DNA from: Amorphophallus konjac
Lineage: Eukaryota > Streptophyta > Magnoliopsida > Alismatales > Araceae
DNA length: 64,000 nt
Direction: 5' to 3'
Assembly (NCBI GenBank): GCA_022559845.1
Contig: CM040126.1
Span: 46,866,458 to 46,930,457 of the forward strand
Made by a program: the position numbers and the translations under genes. The notes under the pieces are model-generated. The model searched no databases. It was not told where the DNA came from and saw only the letters and a list, made by a program, of their open reading frames with translations. Each line of letters begins with the position of its first letter. Position 1 is the stretch's first letter. This document shows positions 1 to 11,329 of the stretch, one piece after another.

Positions 1-1671
1 CCGGTTTTTGATGGTTGCAATTTTGATTTGTGGTTAGGTAGAATGTTTAGTCTAGTCAACTCATATGACCCTAAGCTATGGAAGCTTATTTCACATGGTC
101 CTCATGAATTACCTAAAGATAAACATGTCTGGACTGAAAATCAAAAGTGCAAACATGATCAAAATAGCTTGGTTTTGAAATTGCTTATTGCTTCAGTTGA
201 TTCTAACTATTTCCCTTTTGTCTCTCATTGCAGGTCTGCGAAGGATATCTTGGATGGCTTAACCAAAATCCGGAAAGAGTATGAAGACCAAGGCCTTGTG
301 GCAAGTATGAGCGAGCAAGGGAGTGATCAGCAAATTGAATCAAGCTCAAAGGTAAATTCTGATTCTGATAATAAAGATGAAGTTACTTATGAAGATTTGT
401 TGATTGCATATGATGATCTTGCTGAAAAATACAAGAAGCTAAAATATGAAAATAAAAAATTGAAAAAGGATGTCGAACAAAATAAGTGTAATTCCTCTTG
501 TAAAAAATACTTGCATCTAGAGGAAATGATTGAGGCTCATGTGTTTGACATTGAATTTCACAAAGATCAAATATGTTTAAGAAATGAAAATAAGGAGATG
601 ACTGCAAAACTGAATTCTATGGCCGATGATCAAACCTTGATAAATGAACTGATTCATGATGAAAAGCTTGTTAAAGAAAATGAGAAACTGAAGGAATTGA
701 ACAAGGCCATTTCTGAAAGATTGTTAACTCTTGAAAAAGGAAAATCTGTGGTTGTTAGAGAATGTGAAAATGTGGATGAACTTAGGCAAGAAGTAGAATG
801 CCTTAAGACTACCAATGCCATGTTGAATGTTAGTCTTTCCACTTGTGAAGAAGAACTTGCCAATTCTGAATTACAAATTTCATCTCTTCAATCTGAAATT
901 CTTGACTTGAATGATTCGCTGTCTAGATTTGTAAATGGTCAAGAAAACTTGAACAAATTGCTTGGGATGAAAGTGAATTTTCAAAGGGAAGGGCTGGGCT
1001 ATAATCCTGTAAACAAAAAGAAGTTTGAAAATAAAGTTTATACATCCTTTGTGCACAATTCAAATATAGCCAGCACATCAAATGAAAATTGAAAAAAGGA
1101 AAATCATGTTGCACACACACATGCATCCACAAAGAAAATCAATTTGCATCAAAAATCTAAAAATGCTGCTAGCACACCCATGCATGTTGAACATTCTTCT
1201 GCCACACACAGACAACCAACTAGAAAGAAACTCACATGCTTTTATTGTGGAAAATATGGACATGCTATGCATAATTGCTTCATTATGAAGAATGATGACT
1301 TGAGAGCATGTAGGAACCAAGCTGTTTTGAAAAATGCAAAGGAAGTCTTCACCAAAAAACCTTCCATGCATTGTAATCGCTGTGGTAAAAGAGGTCACAC
1401 CAAGTCATACTGCTGGTTACTCATGAAGAAAGAGAGTCTTCACTCAACAAGTCATGCTCACATACATAAACCAGTAGAGCCAATGAGAAAGAAAAATGTG
1501 ATGCCACGTGCTTCCCCCCACCACTTTGATAAATCTGGGAATGTTAAGCATGATTATTTTCTCATGAAAAATTATGACTTGAATGTTGTTAAAAATTAGA
1601 AATTGCATGCCAAAGTTGCTGCTAACCCACAAGGACCCAAAAGGATTTGGGTACCTAAGAAGGCCAAATGA
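1..1671 (+). pseudogene. gag: Sirevirus Gag, degenerate and internally deleted
   Basis: Gag would form the particle that packages the element RNA. One frame runs from the window edge to a TGA at 1669-1671, with in-frame stops at 1090-1092 (TGA) and 1597-1599 (TAG) and no frameshift seen. The first residues (PVFDGCNFDLWLGRM) match the start of the copia gag domain (UBN2 type), PYFDGSNYAYWKNRM in element B. Most of that domain is missing after AKDILDGL. A long Lys/Glu-rich coiled coil follows and ends in LLGMKVNFQREGLGYNP, the same signature as in element B. Two CCHC zinc knuckles follow (CFYCGKYGHAMHNC and CNRCGKRGHTKSYC), then GPKRIWVPKKAK, a usual gag/pol border. Not functional as it stands. 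Confidence 0.85.
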
Positions 1672-4600
1672 GAAATCTGTTTTGCAGGTGTGCCTTGGGA
1701 ATGAAAAGCATGAAATCTATTTTCATCAAGAAGGTAAGGCACACGGGCTAGTGACATAAGTCAGCTTAAAAGAAAAATCAAAACTGAAATTTGGAAACTC
1801 AGGTGATATCCCTCTAACCTTCTTCAGTAATTGTGTCATTGGTTTGATTCATCTTGTGCTGAATAGTCTTGTGATAATGCACATGTCTGTACATGCATTC
1901 CATCCATAGTTGTTTGCATATCTATGTGTACATCACTTGTCATATAGCATCTTGTTGTAGGAGAGCTTGAAGATTCTTCAGATCATGATTTCACTACATA
2001 TATTGAGTTTGCATACACTTTCACGTACTGTCATGCATAAGTTGAATATTGTGAATTCATGTGATAATGCATAGCAATCCTCCTACCTCCACCACCCTTG
2101 ACTATATAGTATATCAAATGGTGACATGTGGAAGGGCAGTTTTCGCCTGTCTGAAAGCTATCACTACGCGTGAGGTGATCTTCGGATCTAAGTTTTCCGC
2201 CCGGTACTATGAGTCAATTAGTTACAGGCTGCATATGGCATTGGATGGTAACTGAACATCTTACATTCATGCACACACTAAGGGGGAGCAACCGCATTCG
2301 TTATATGGGATTAATGTTTAGGTTCACACATGAGTCATGCATTGCATCTAGAGCTGTCTAGGGGATGTTGGTTGTTAAAATAATTTGTCATGCCATTGTC
2401 AATAAATTTGAATCGAAATTGACAACTCAAGTCCTCTTGTCCCAGGATGCAGATTATACTCCAAAAAATTCAAATGATAATGGGCTAGTCATGACCAAGC
2501 TTGAATCAACTGAGGAATACCTTGCAAGGATGAAAATGATAAAAATCTCCTCAATCCGTCACTAGGAGACAGAAAAGTGATCTAAATAAGTACCCAAGGC
2601 ATGGTATAAAAGGCCCGCAACAGGTAAAGTTAATCAACCATTGTTCATGAGAAAATCAGGTAAAGTCCTTTTAGTGGTTCATGCATATGTGATTATTACC
2701 ATCTCTGGAACTACTAATAATGCTTTATATGATTATTTTGCAGGGATTATACAAGAAGATTTTGAAATGAGCATTATGGATGAACTGATTTGTACCTTCT
2801 TTGAATTGCAGGTGGAAGACTTGGAAGATGACAGATGCTCAAGGCACAAGTATTGGGAAATTAACTTCTGAGCTCTGTTTGAAAAACTCATAGTTGTTTT
2901 AACCATATTTCCATGAATGAAGATAAAAAAAATTGTTTTGTTATTAGAATGCATATCCATTTTCATGCATAAACATTGTTGATGAATCTTGACATTTGCA
3001 TGTGGGAGATTATGGAATGCACCTCTCAACAGGTCTGCTAAACTCAGGTAAATATTCTGAAAACCTGACATGTTGTTGCCCTAGTATGATGTGATGATTT
3101 TGTCAAATTGCTTGAACCAAATTGAAAATCTTGAGAAATGTGTATGAGGTGATTGGCTATTGAATATCTCTTAATTTGAATTGCATGATGACATCTGAGC
3201 TCAATTGAGTATCTGGTATATCAAATACTGAGTAGTGAAAAGGTGGGTTACATTCACCTGGGAACTCTCACTATGCGTGAGTTGATCTTTGGATCAATGT
3301 TCTCCGCCTCGTACTAGAACTCAAAGAAGTCAAATGGTTGATCTATAAATGAATCTTTAAACTGAGTTATTTCAATTGAAAATATGTTTTTGCTCATAAT
3401 TCAAACATTTTGCTTGTAAATGATTTCTAATTTAAAACTTGTGAAAGATTTCTAAAAATCTATTTTTGAACAATTCTGAACATTGGGTTGCAGTGTTTAA
3501 TTGTGATCATGTATGCAGCCTTATTCATAAAGGTCATGTCATGAAAAATGTTTGTTGATTCATGAATAGAATGTGGATGATTTCAATGAGAATTTTGTCA
3601 CACTGGCTGCAAAATCAAAGCTCTCAACTTGCCAAAACAACTTGCATTCCACTCTCACATAGTTATAGGTTGCATGCATCATAATTCAATGCATAAGGTG
3701 CTTTTAGATCCTGCAAATGAAAATCAAGTCCGAATAACTTTGCACATTGCATCACATTCTCATATGCTCATATGTTGTATTGCATTGGAACTCATGCATT
3801 AGTCGCACTTAGTTCATTTAGTTGGCATCCATTCAATTGGTATCAAATTATCCATTCAATTGGTATCAAATTGACATCACATTGCTCGCATGCATGTCAT
3901 AGTGCATTTGCATAAACTCCCAATGTGTGTTTGTGTGCTATTATATGCTATTCAACCCCATCCTTTGACACTTCTATAGCCTTATCCTTTCTTACTTAAT
4001 AATGCTGCATTTGAGTCATTATTGGAGTGTTTCATATCGTACACTCTGGGAGAGTTTATATTTCATAAGTGCATCTATTTAGGGGAGCTGCACTGTTATG
4101 TATTCATGATATTTTCGGTATACATGTTGAATCAAATTCGCACACTTCCTACACAAAATGTGAAAATGAGTGTTAAAGATAAGGATATATGAATTTCTTT
4201 TCAACACTCTCGAGATGTTAAACTTGCTGCATGTATATTGAAGAGACAGTTGAGAAAAAAGCTACCTACCTATCTGTTTAAAAATTTGGGATGAAAATGA
4301 AAGATAGAGCAATGCTCGGTCTCACTGAGTAAACTGGGCACATGTCACCTGAGACATGATGTGGTTCATATCTGAAAAGTGTTGACTAGTATCTCTATTC
4401 AAAATGAGGTGAAATGGTTCAGTATTCTGAGTAACCGGGGATTCTGGCATGAGCTCCATGCGTCTACTCGCGTAAAAAGGAATCATTTGAACCTGATCAC
4501 TCTTGAAAAATTCTGACTATCATGTGATATTGGTTGAGTTGAATAATATTGGTGAAACTCATTGTGGTAGAGCGTAGCCTCCAATACGCTGTTCTCAAAA

Positions 4601-5617
4601 TTGAAGTGCAGTCTGTAAAATGTCTCATTGTGTTGATCTGAAAATCTGAATATCATATTGTAACTATCATTTTTCATGTTACTCACTTACACATCTGAAA
4701 ATTTGATTTAATATGTATTCAGAAAGTTGATTGACTGCATTAGCAATTGCATAATTCTCCTATATGATTGCACAACTTCCCGTGTGCTACACATGTGCAT
4801 TCCGATTGTCATGACCCTCATGCACCCTTCCTATACCTATACCCTCTTATATAAGTAAGGGGGAGATATGCTTGCATGTCTATATATACGTATCTGCCTG
4901 GTTGCATTGTGTGCTCATCATGTGTCATAAGTTGCATGTATATAGCCTCATGCATTTTATAAGAAAATTAAAAATTTGAAAATCACTGAAAATCTCACAA
5001 AAATTGGACTTCAATTTGCTTACACTTGCCATATGGGGTTTTTGCTTTCCATTGGTATCATGCTTGCATTCATAGTGTCATCACATGCTTGCATTGAGTT
5101 CTTACGCATTTTCAGAAAATATAAAACTCAAAAATTTGAAAATAAAAGAAAATCTTTTGATGTGCTCTTGCATGTTGTGAACATCTGATATGGGTTCTCT
5201 TATTTGCATACTATCATGCTGACTATCTCAGCTTGTGAAAATCTGATATGAGGCCAATCATTACCTTCCATTGGTATCCATGCATGCTTGACTGAATTTA
5301 CCTCAAATGGTATCATATTGATGTGTGAGACTAATCACATCTTGGTCTGCTCAAGAGGGAGAAAGAATTGCTCTTACTTCATTGGTTTCTTCCAGCTCGT
5401 TTGATACTGTTGTTGTGGGAGAAAGATTTGCATTATCCCGCTTTTTGATTATGTCAAAGGGGGAGAAAAATTGATGATTGTTGTTGACAGGGGGAGAAGT
5501 TGATGACTATTGTTGACAGGGGGAAAAGAACATTTGTGCCATTCTGTTATATCATCCTAAGTTTATCATTAAATTTGTCATCATCACTAAGTTTATCATC
5601 ATCAAAAAGGGAGAGAT
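1672..5617 (+). other. Non-coding 3' internal region of Sirevirus A with repeated purine tracts
   Basis: About 3.9 kb without a convincing gene. Sireviruses carry a long region between pol and the 3' LTR that may be env-like or non-coding; here it directly follows gag. From about 5455 to 5617 several GGGGGAGA-type tracts recur, two inside a short direct repeat (5480-5530). The last one (AAAAAGGGAGAGAT) abuts the LTR and is the likely polypurine tract for plus-strand priming. Multiple tracts are a known Sirevirus trait. A small direct duplication (CCATTCAATTGGTATCAAAT) lies near 3827-3870. Confidence 0.6.
2103..3324 (+). repeat. Pair of ~115-bp diverged direct repeats, 1.1 kb apart
   Basis: Copies at about 2103-2217 and 3208-3324 share GTATATCAAAT, then CACTAYGCGTGAG, a short hairpin (GATCTTCGGATC in the first, TGATCTTTGGATCA in the second), then CCGCC..GTACTA and CTCAA. 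The best-conserved part is the last 67 bp, centred on the tetraloop hairpin. Function unknown; it could be an RNA structure in the 3' part of the genomic RNA. Confidence 0.6.
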
Positions 5618-7692
5618 TGCTGAGTTATGATTTTGATGATTGTTGTGATTATTGTTCATGACAGTTATGGTTTTGATGATAACTAAACTTAATGTGTGAT
5701 TACGTGATGATAACTAAACTTACATGGTTCGGATGGCAAATGGCAACGATTACATGGTCTTGATCCTTGGTTTGTATATAATCTTTGGTTGAATGTTTGA
5801 TGTCAATGGGATGCATATATAGATCATTTGGATTCACAAAATGAAGGCTTCATGAGAATCTTGGTTGAAAGTGGTAGATGGCATCGAAGTGATTGAACTT
5901 GCATTGTCTTAACTTCATTTACTCTCTTATGCAGGTTTAAAATGGAATGCCAATCCCATATGCAAAGGTATCAAGATTCATGGTGAGAACTTGGCACCTT
6001 GCATGTGTATATTTTTGGGAGAAAATGGTAGGTTTCCATTTAGAATTTTTTGATCTTGATAGGATATATGGTTGATATGTGTTCTCACATTGCATATACA
6101 CTTGGCAAATGAGACCCAATCACCTTGTTGAATGGCATCCTCATGATATATGAAATTTGGTTCAATGATGCTATCTTATTGCACAAATTAGATAGCCATA
6201 TGATCTTAATGTTATGCTATGGTTGATTGAGTTTTCCAAGTGTTTTCATCCTCCTTGTTAATGATTTCATGTATGTACTTCATGCATTCATCACTTGGGA
6301 TCATTGGGCATGTTTTCCTACATGTTTACTAATGTTTTTATTTTTTATGTATTTTTTCTGCAGGTTTAGGTCGACCTAAAGGACAGTTTAGGTTGACCTA
6401 AAAATACTGTAGCTAGCGGTCGACCGCCAGGAGCTAGCGGTCAACCGAAAATCCCAGAACTGATATTTCTACAGGTCTATCAGTAACGGTCGACCGCCAG
6501 AAGGTTCCGGTCGACCGCCAGCCCCGAAGCCACTTTTGTTGACTTTGTTTTTCAAGCGCGTGGAGAGGGCTTTCACCCCATTTGTTTAATCCTAATGACA
6601 CCCAATCATCCACAAAACGTGGATCTGGTCTGGGACTTGTCCTTGGACCTTTCAAGGGGTTATAAAAATATATTTGTGAAGTCATAAACCCCTATTTTTC
6701 CCTTGGGTTCATAATAGACCTATTGGGGGTCTTTTTGGATGGTTCTAGAAGGGTGATCATGGTCTTTTCATGTCTTCTACATAGGCATATGTGTAAGCTA
6801 CGAATTTAGCAAGTGGAACTCTAATGTATTCATTATTTTCTATCTTGTAGGTGAAGAGAGGGAAGAAAGGAAAGAAGAGCTCAAGCCAAGGGGTTTTGAT
6901 CTTCATCCAAGAGGTTTTGAAGATTGCAGAAGAAGGAAAAGTGCAGCAGATCAAGGAGAGGATCAAGAAGACATTGAAATCATCACCATCCGACTGGAGC
7001 TCCAAGCTACCACTTCTATTCGTCTTGAAATCAAAGGGGGAACAATCTCTATATCCTTTAGTTGCTGTTTTGAGATGGTTGCCATGAGTTCTATTTTGAT
7101 CTGAGCTTATATTGTTACTTGTGTTTACTTTCAAACCTGAAAATACATTTTGTGTGTGTGACCGTTTGTGTATACGGTCGTGGTTAATCACCTGCGTGCG
7201 GTCGTATGTGTGATTGTGCTGCGTTTGTTGCAGCGTGTGTATGTGTGTGTGGTAGTGATCCGGTTGTCGGATCGTGTTGGAGTTCATCTCCGTGTGTGTG
7301 TGTGTTGGAGCTTGTCTCCGTGTGTAGTTTGGGGCGAGTCCCCGTGTGTGTGTGCAGGTGTCGTCCTGCGTGTGTGTTTGGAGCATCGTCTCCGTTTGGG
7401 GATTCATTCCCAAGTGAAGCCTCACCGGATTTGGTGAGGGGTGGACGTAGGATTACCGTCGTTGCATCCGAACCACCTTAAAAACCGATGTGCATTGTGT
7501 GTTATTTGTGTGGTTTGATTGCTTTCGTTGTATGGTCGTGTGGGAACGGTGAGTTTGAGAGAATTGGTTAATTAGTTTTCAATTGCTAATTATTGTTTAC
7601 CACATATTTTGTAAAAAGCTAAAAGTTTTCTTTAAAATTGGTAAACACCCAATTCACCCCCCCTCTTGGGTGTCATTGATCGCGGGACTTCA
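5618..7692 (+). repeat. 3' LTR of Sirevirus A (2075 bp)
   Basis: It starts TGCTGAG immediately after the polypurine tract and ends ...GGGACTTCA, giving TG...CA ends. U3 (to about 6660) holds several GGTCGACC-type palindromes between 6370 and 6520. A TATA box is at 6661. R/U5 includes a GT-rich stretch (7150-7420) and the CACCCCCCCTCTTGGG block near the 3' end, whose counterpart occurs in the other Sirevirus LTRs here (CACCCCCCTCTAG at 47655, CACCCCTCACCTC at 60852). No second LTR is available for dating. Confidence 0.75.
6661..6670 (+). promoter_or_regulatory. TATA box of LTR A
   Basis: TATAAAAATA follows the palindrome-rich U3 and precedes the presumed R region, as expected for an LTR promoter. 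Confidence 0.5.
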
Positions 7693-8330
7693 TGGCCAAC
7701 GTCACCGGATCGCTTGGGCTGGGTGTCACCGGATCAGGTGAAATGGGTGCCACCAGATCACAACAAGGGAGGTTTCATCGGTTCAAGGCTAAAGGAGGTG
7801 TCACCGGATCACGAAGGGGTATGGGATCACCGGATCACAGGGGTCACCGGACCACAAAGGGACACGGAGTCACCGGATCACCATGGGGGTGTGTTCACGT
7901 CACAGGATCATGTAAGTGGCAACGTCACCGGATCGTGGGCACAACGAGGATCACCGGGATGCTATGAAGGGGGTCTACGAAGGTCCAGAGCAATGGTGGG
8001 GAAGGCTTCGAGGAACCAAGGGGGGATGTCAGTGGACCACGAACAAGGAGCATGGAACTTCAATGGGGGGACCAAAGTTAAATGCAAGATGGTGAGGCAT
8101 GGAGGTCCCCCCCCGCTGGAGAAAGAAGCTCCTTCGAGAAACCAAATGGGGAGGGAACCAAACACGGGCATACGCATACCCTCTTCGTTGGAAAAGAGAG
8201 GTCACACAAGACACGAAATGTGGACTGTATATCGTTGAAGCGTGAGGAACGGAAGAGGGAGATGCATAGGGAAGCAGCAAATGCGTGGACAAGGGTAAAC
8301 ACAAGCATCATGAATACTTAACAAGCATTC
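7693..8330 (+). repeat. CACCGGATCA-motif array
   Basis: About ten near-copies of GTCACCGGATCA occur between 7700 and 7950, spaced roughly 20-40 bp. The 190-codon frame across it is a by-product of the repeats. The same motif recurs at 11330-11620 and, in the opposite orientation, at 12340-12680, so the three blocks probably come from one retroelement family whose U3 carries it. Sirevirus A appears to be inserted beside this array. Confidence 0.55.
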
Positions 8331-10430
8331 TTCTTCTATTCTCATGAGAGGAGCAGCCCAAGGGAGCTACTACATCGTAATAGGAAAGAAAAAAGGGAGG
8401 AATGGAGGGGAAAAAAAGTAAGACGTATTGGGGAGGTGATGTGACATAACATCGGACCTAATTTAACAAGCACAACCACAAGGCTATGAAGCCTACGCAA
8501 GCGGACCTTCGTATGGCGCACACACTTAACCCGGGGGTAACTCGGGGATGCCGAGTCGAACCTCCCCTTGAGGTGCGGATATTCAACTCAATGTGTTAGC
8601 CTTGGCCGAGGGACGCGGATCACTCACTCACACCCACGGGGGTCGCACAAGTGCGGTGGAGCCTTAAGATCGGGCGCTCTCTTCCTTACCGACGGTGCAA
8701 TTGGAGAATATTAAATGAACAAGAATAATTGAGAGCAAGGGACGAGTTCTCACCTAGCCGGTTTGAAGAAACCGACTCCGGTCGGAGACGGGGGCGAGCG
8801 GGGAGGCGAGGGGAAGCACCCGCACGCCGCGTCGATGAAGCTTCAAACCTGCGAGTGTAAATAATACATGAACTACCCCCATGCAAGGGGGGGGATCTCA
8901 GGGAAGGGAAGCCAATGAATACACTCAATACGACCTCCACGCAGGGAGGGGCCTTCAGCCGGACAAGCGGGGAGGGGAATTCGAGCTAGAAGTGAAGAGG
9001 GGGAAGTCGAAGCCGAATCTGCCTGCTGACTGTGTCTCAGGACAGACCGTCAGGTATTTGGACGCTGTGGTCAGCCCCGAATTTTGTTGAAGACGAAACC
9101 ACTTGGAGATTCTTTGTAGCTGGATCTGGATGATGCTTGAATTTTTTAAATTTCTTCGGGCATTGCTGCTGGTCGGGGTAGGGGCTTGAACAGGGTGGCA
9201 GACCCTCAGATCTGACAGCTTCAGGTTCCCAACAGCAGGAAGCAGAGGTTGCCACGGTCGCTCCCAAGCTCAGAATCAGGTGCCGCTGGAGTCGTTGGAA
9301 CCTTTGACGAGTTCTCTTCGAATCAAGACTGACGGGGATGCCAGCTGATGTCGGGGTCGACCGGTAGACTCTGAACACTAAGGAGGGGTCTGTGTAGACT
9401 AAGTGGAAGCAGAACCGAGCACCCGAGGGAGAAAATTGATAACTTTCAGGTCCGGTCGCCAAATGGGGCTCTGCTTCTTGGAGATGTTAGAAGACGCATA
9501 GTAGAAGATGTTTGAAGAAGAACTCTCGATCCTATTCCCAACACGATCGTCGCAGTCAAGCTTCCAATCCGGCTCTGGTCTCCTGCCAGGGGGGATCTGC
9601 GCAGTTGTGGGAGAATGGCTCTCCTGGTCGATCTCGAACTCGGAATGGGACGAGACCACCACCGTTGCGAAGAAGACAGGCAGACGCTTCCGTTGGTATA
9701 TGGTATGCCACGTGAAGCTCTCAGGGGAAGACGGGGTGGCCTCTGCAACCTGCGGCCAATCTGCTGCCTGCAACCAGAACTTGAGAGGGTGGAGATAGGT
9801 AATGGGGAATGGGGTAGATGGGAGGGGAAATGAGGTGGTTGTGTGTAGGGGCGATCCCCCAGCTATGAGGGGGTATAGGAGGGGGGGTTTCAAGGTGTGG
9901 GAAGGGGAGAATGGGGGCTGGAAGGGGGTGTTTGCTATGGGTGAGAGAGGAGCTGCGAATTTGGGCTTGGAGGGAGAGGGGAAGGTGAGGGGGGCACAAG
10001 TGGGTGGAGGGAAGGTGAGTTTGAATTTTCCTTAATGGAGGGTATTCAATGGTGGTCTTGGGGATGGGAGGGGTTGTGTTGGGAAAGGGAAGGGGTGCTT
10101 GGGGTAGTGGGAAGGGTGCTTGGGGAAGTGGGTGGGGTAGTTGGGGGTTGGGAGGTGGAGCTAGGATTGGTGGAAGCTCTCTTGGGACTAGGGGGTGAAG
10201 TAATGGGATGTGTGGGGAAGGGGAGTGGCCTTTAATGGGGGTAGGTGAGAGAGTGGTGGTTGGGAAGGGAGGAGAGAGAAAATTTTCAAAATTGGGTGTG
10301 GAGGAGAGAGAAAGGGGAGTGAAAGAGAGAGATTAAGAGAGGGATGGGTGGGGAATCTCTCCCCTAGGGTCTCTCACCCAAATAATGGAATCTCTCCACT
10401 AGATAAGAAGTTTGAACTCTCAACATGGCA
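8331..10430 (-). other. Non-coding retroelement sequence, probably reading leftward
   Basis: No recognisable protein. Reading leftward it lies downstream of a TATA box at 10480. The part at 8460-8640 resembles, in style only, the leader-like sequence at 58380-58560 (a run of short CG-rich phrases such as CCCCGAGTTACCCC on the minus strand). Region 9790-10230 is G-rich on the plus strand. Open frames here are low-complexity and overlap on both strands, so I do not call genes. Confidence 0.35.
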
Positions 10431-10479
10431 AATTTTTAATTCATTGATTCATTACCTCAAAATGGAGAGAGTGGGGTCC

Positions 10480-10487
10480 TATTTATA
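10480..10487 (-). promoter_or_regulatory. TATA box, leftward LTR-like promoter
   Basis: On the minus strand CCCTATAAATAGGACCCC is followed by a short leader (ACTCTCTCC...). The 250 bp before it resemble an LTR U3 (GGGCCCAATTCATTGGGC on the minus strand). Probably a solo or nested LTR. Confidence 0.4.
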
Positions 10488-11055
10488 GGGATCCCACAAT
10501 TTACAATAAGACCCTGACTTTTGACACATTGACTAATAACCAACAAGATATGGGCGCCCATGGGCCAAGCCCAATGAATTGGGCCCAATAGCTAACTAAT
10601 AAACCTAATGACACTCAAACCTAGGGAAATAAGCACAAGACCTAAAGACATGACTCAAATAAAAGAGAAATTACAATGATATGACTCAAATAAAATAAAG
10701 AAACATACATAGGACTCAAAATAAATGACTAGACCACGATGTACGCCTCCGGGGTGACGAGAATGGTCGAGAGTGTCTGGACGGATGGTGATGACCCCAT
10801 CAGGAGGAGAACGGAGCACCAGCTCCTCCCCTCCCGAGCCTCACTCCCTCTCTTCACTCACCCTTCCTCTTTTCTCCTTCTCTTCTATCTTCTCTCTTCA
10901 CTCAGGTGGTGGTCTTCTAAGTAGCAGGCTTTTCTCTTCTTCTTCTCTTCGGGTCGCCTCTCTTCTTGTTCACTCTTTTTCTTTTCTCCCTCCCTCTCTC
11001 GAGAGCCAGAGAGCCGCATCCCGAGGGAGAGGTTCTTCAACAGAGCTTGAACCCC

Positions 11056-11062
11056 TTTTATA
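11056..11062 (-). promoter_or_regulatory. TATA box of the leftward LTR
   Basis: On the minus strand CTCTATAAAAGGGG lies about 2 kb inside the LTR start at 13020, with a pyrimidine/purine-skewed leader after it. Confidence 0.35.
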
Positions 11063-11329
11063 GAGAGTGGAGGTTGGAGCCTTCAAAGGTGAAGCCTTCT
11101 GCTTCTTCTTTTCTCTTCTTCACCCGTCCGAAGCCATCAAGTGGCCTATGCGGAGGGACAGTAGGAGGTAGCTAGCGTGTCTTCACAGGGTTGGCCTAGG
11201 TTGACATCGACGACCTGCTACCACTGCGTTGTCGAGCGGAGCGCGAGCCAGAGGCACGAGCATTCATTGCTCCGTGTTTGAGCGAAACAGAGTATCGTAA
11301 TGAGGATGGGACGCTTCTTCAGTGCCGAT

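Larger units (their letters stand above)
1..7692 (+). mobile_element. Sirevirus-type Ty1/copia retrotransposon A, left end outside window
   Basis: The segment reads gag, long non-coding tail, repeated purine tracts, 3' LTR, which is the 3' half of a Maximus/SIRE (Sirevirus) element. It differs from the Sireviruses further right in having no protease, integrase or reverse transcriptase between gag and the 3' LTR. It is therefore a deletion derivative or a non-autonomous lineage. The right boundary at 7692 was set by aligning the end of its LTR with the end of the LTR at 60891 (both run ...CGGGACT..CA). The 5' LTR and target duplication are outside the window. Confidence 0.8.

Noticed and set aside
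6851..7087. A 78-codon basic frame inside LTR A
   Set aside because: It lies in the R/U5 region and has no counterpart frame in the other LTRs.
6757..7425. A 222-codon minus-strand frame rich in His and Thr
   Set aside because: It is antisense to the GT-rich part of LTR A.
7666..8238. A 190-codon plus-strand frame
   Set aside because: It is the translation of the CACCGGATCA motif array, with no domain, and several overlapping frames on both strands are equally open.
9037..9893. Overlapping 90-160-codon frames on both strands
   Set aside because: GC-rich sequence downstream of a leftward LTR promoter. No recognisable protein and no consistent frame, though a decayed gypsy leader ORF cannot be excluded.
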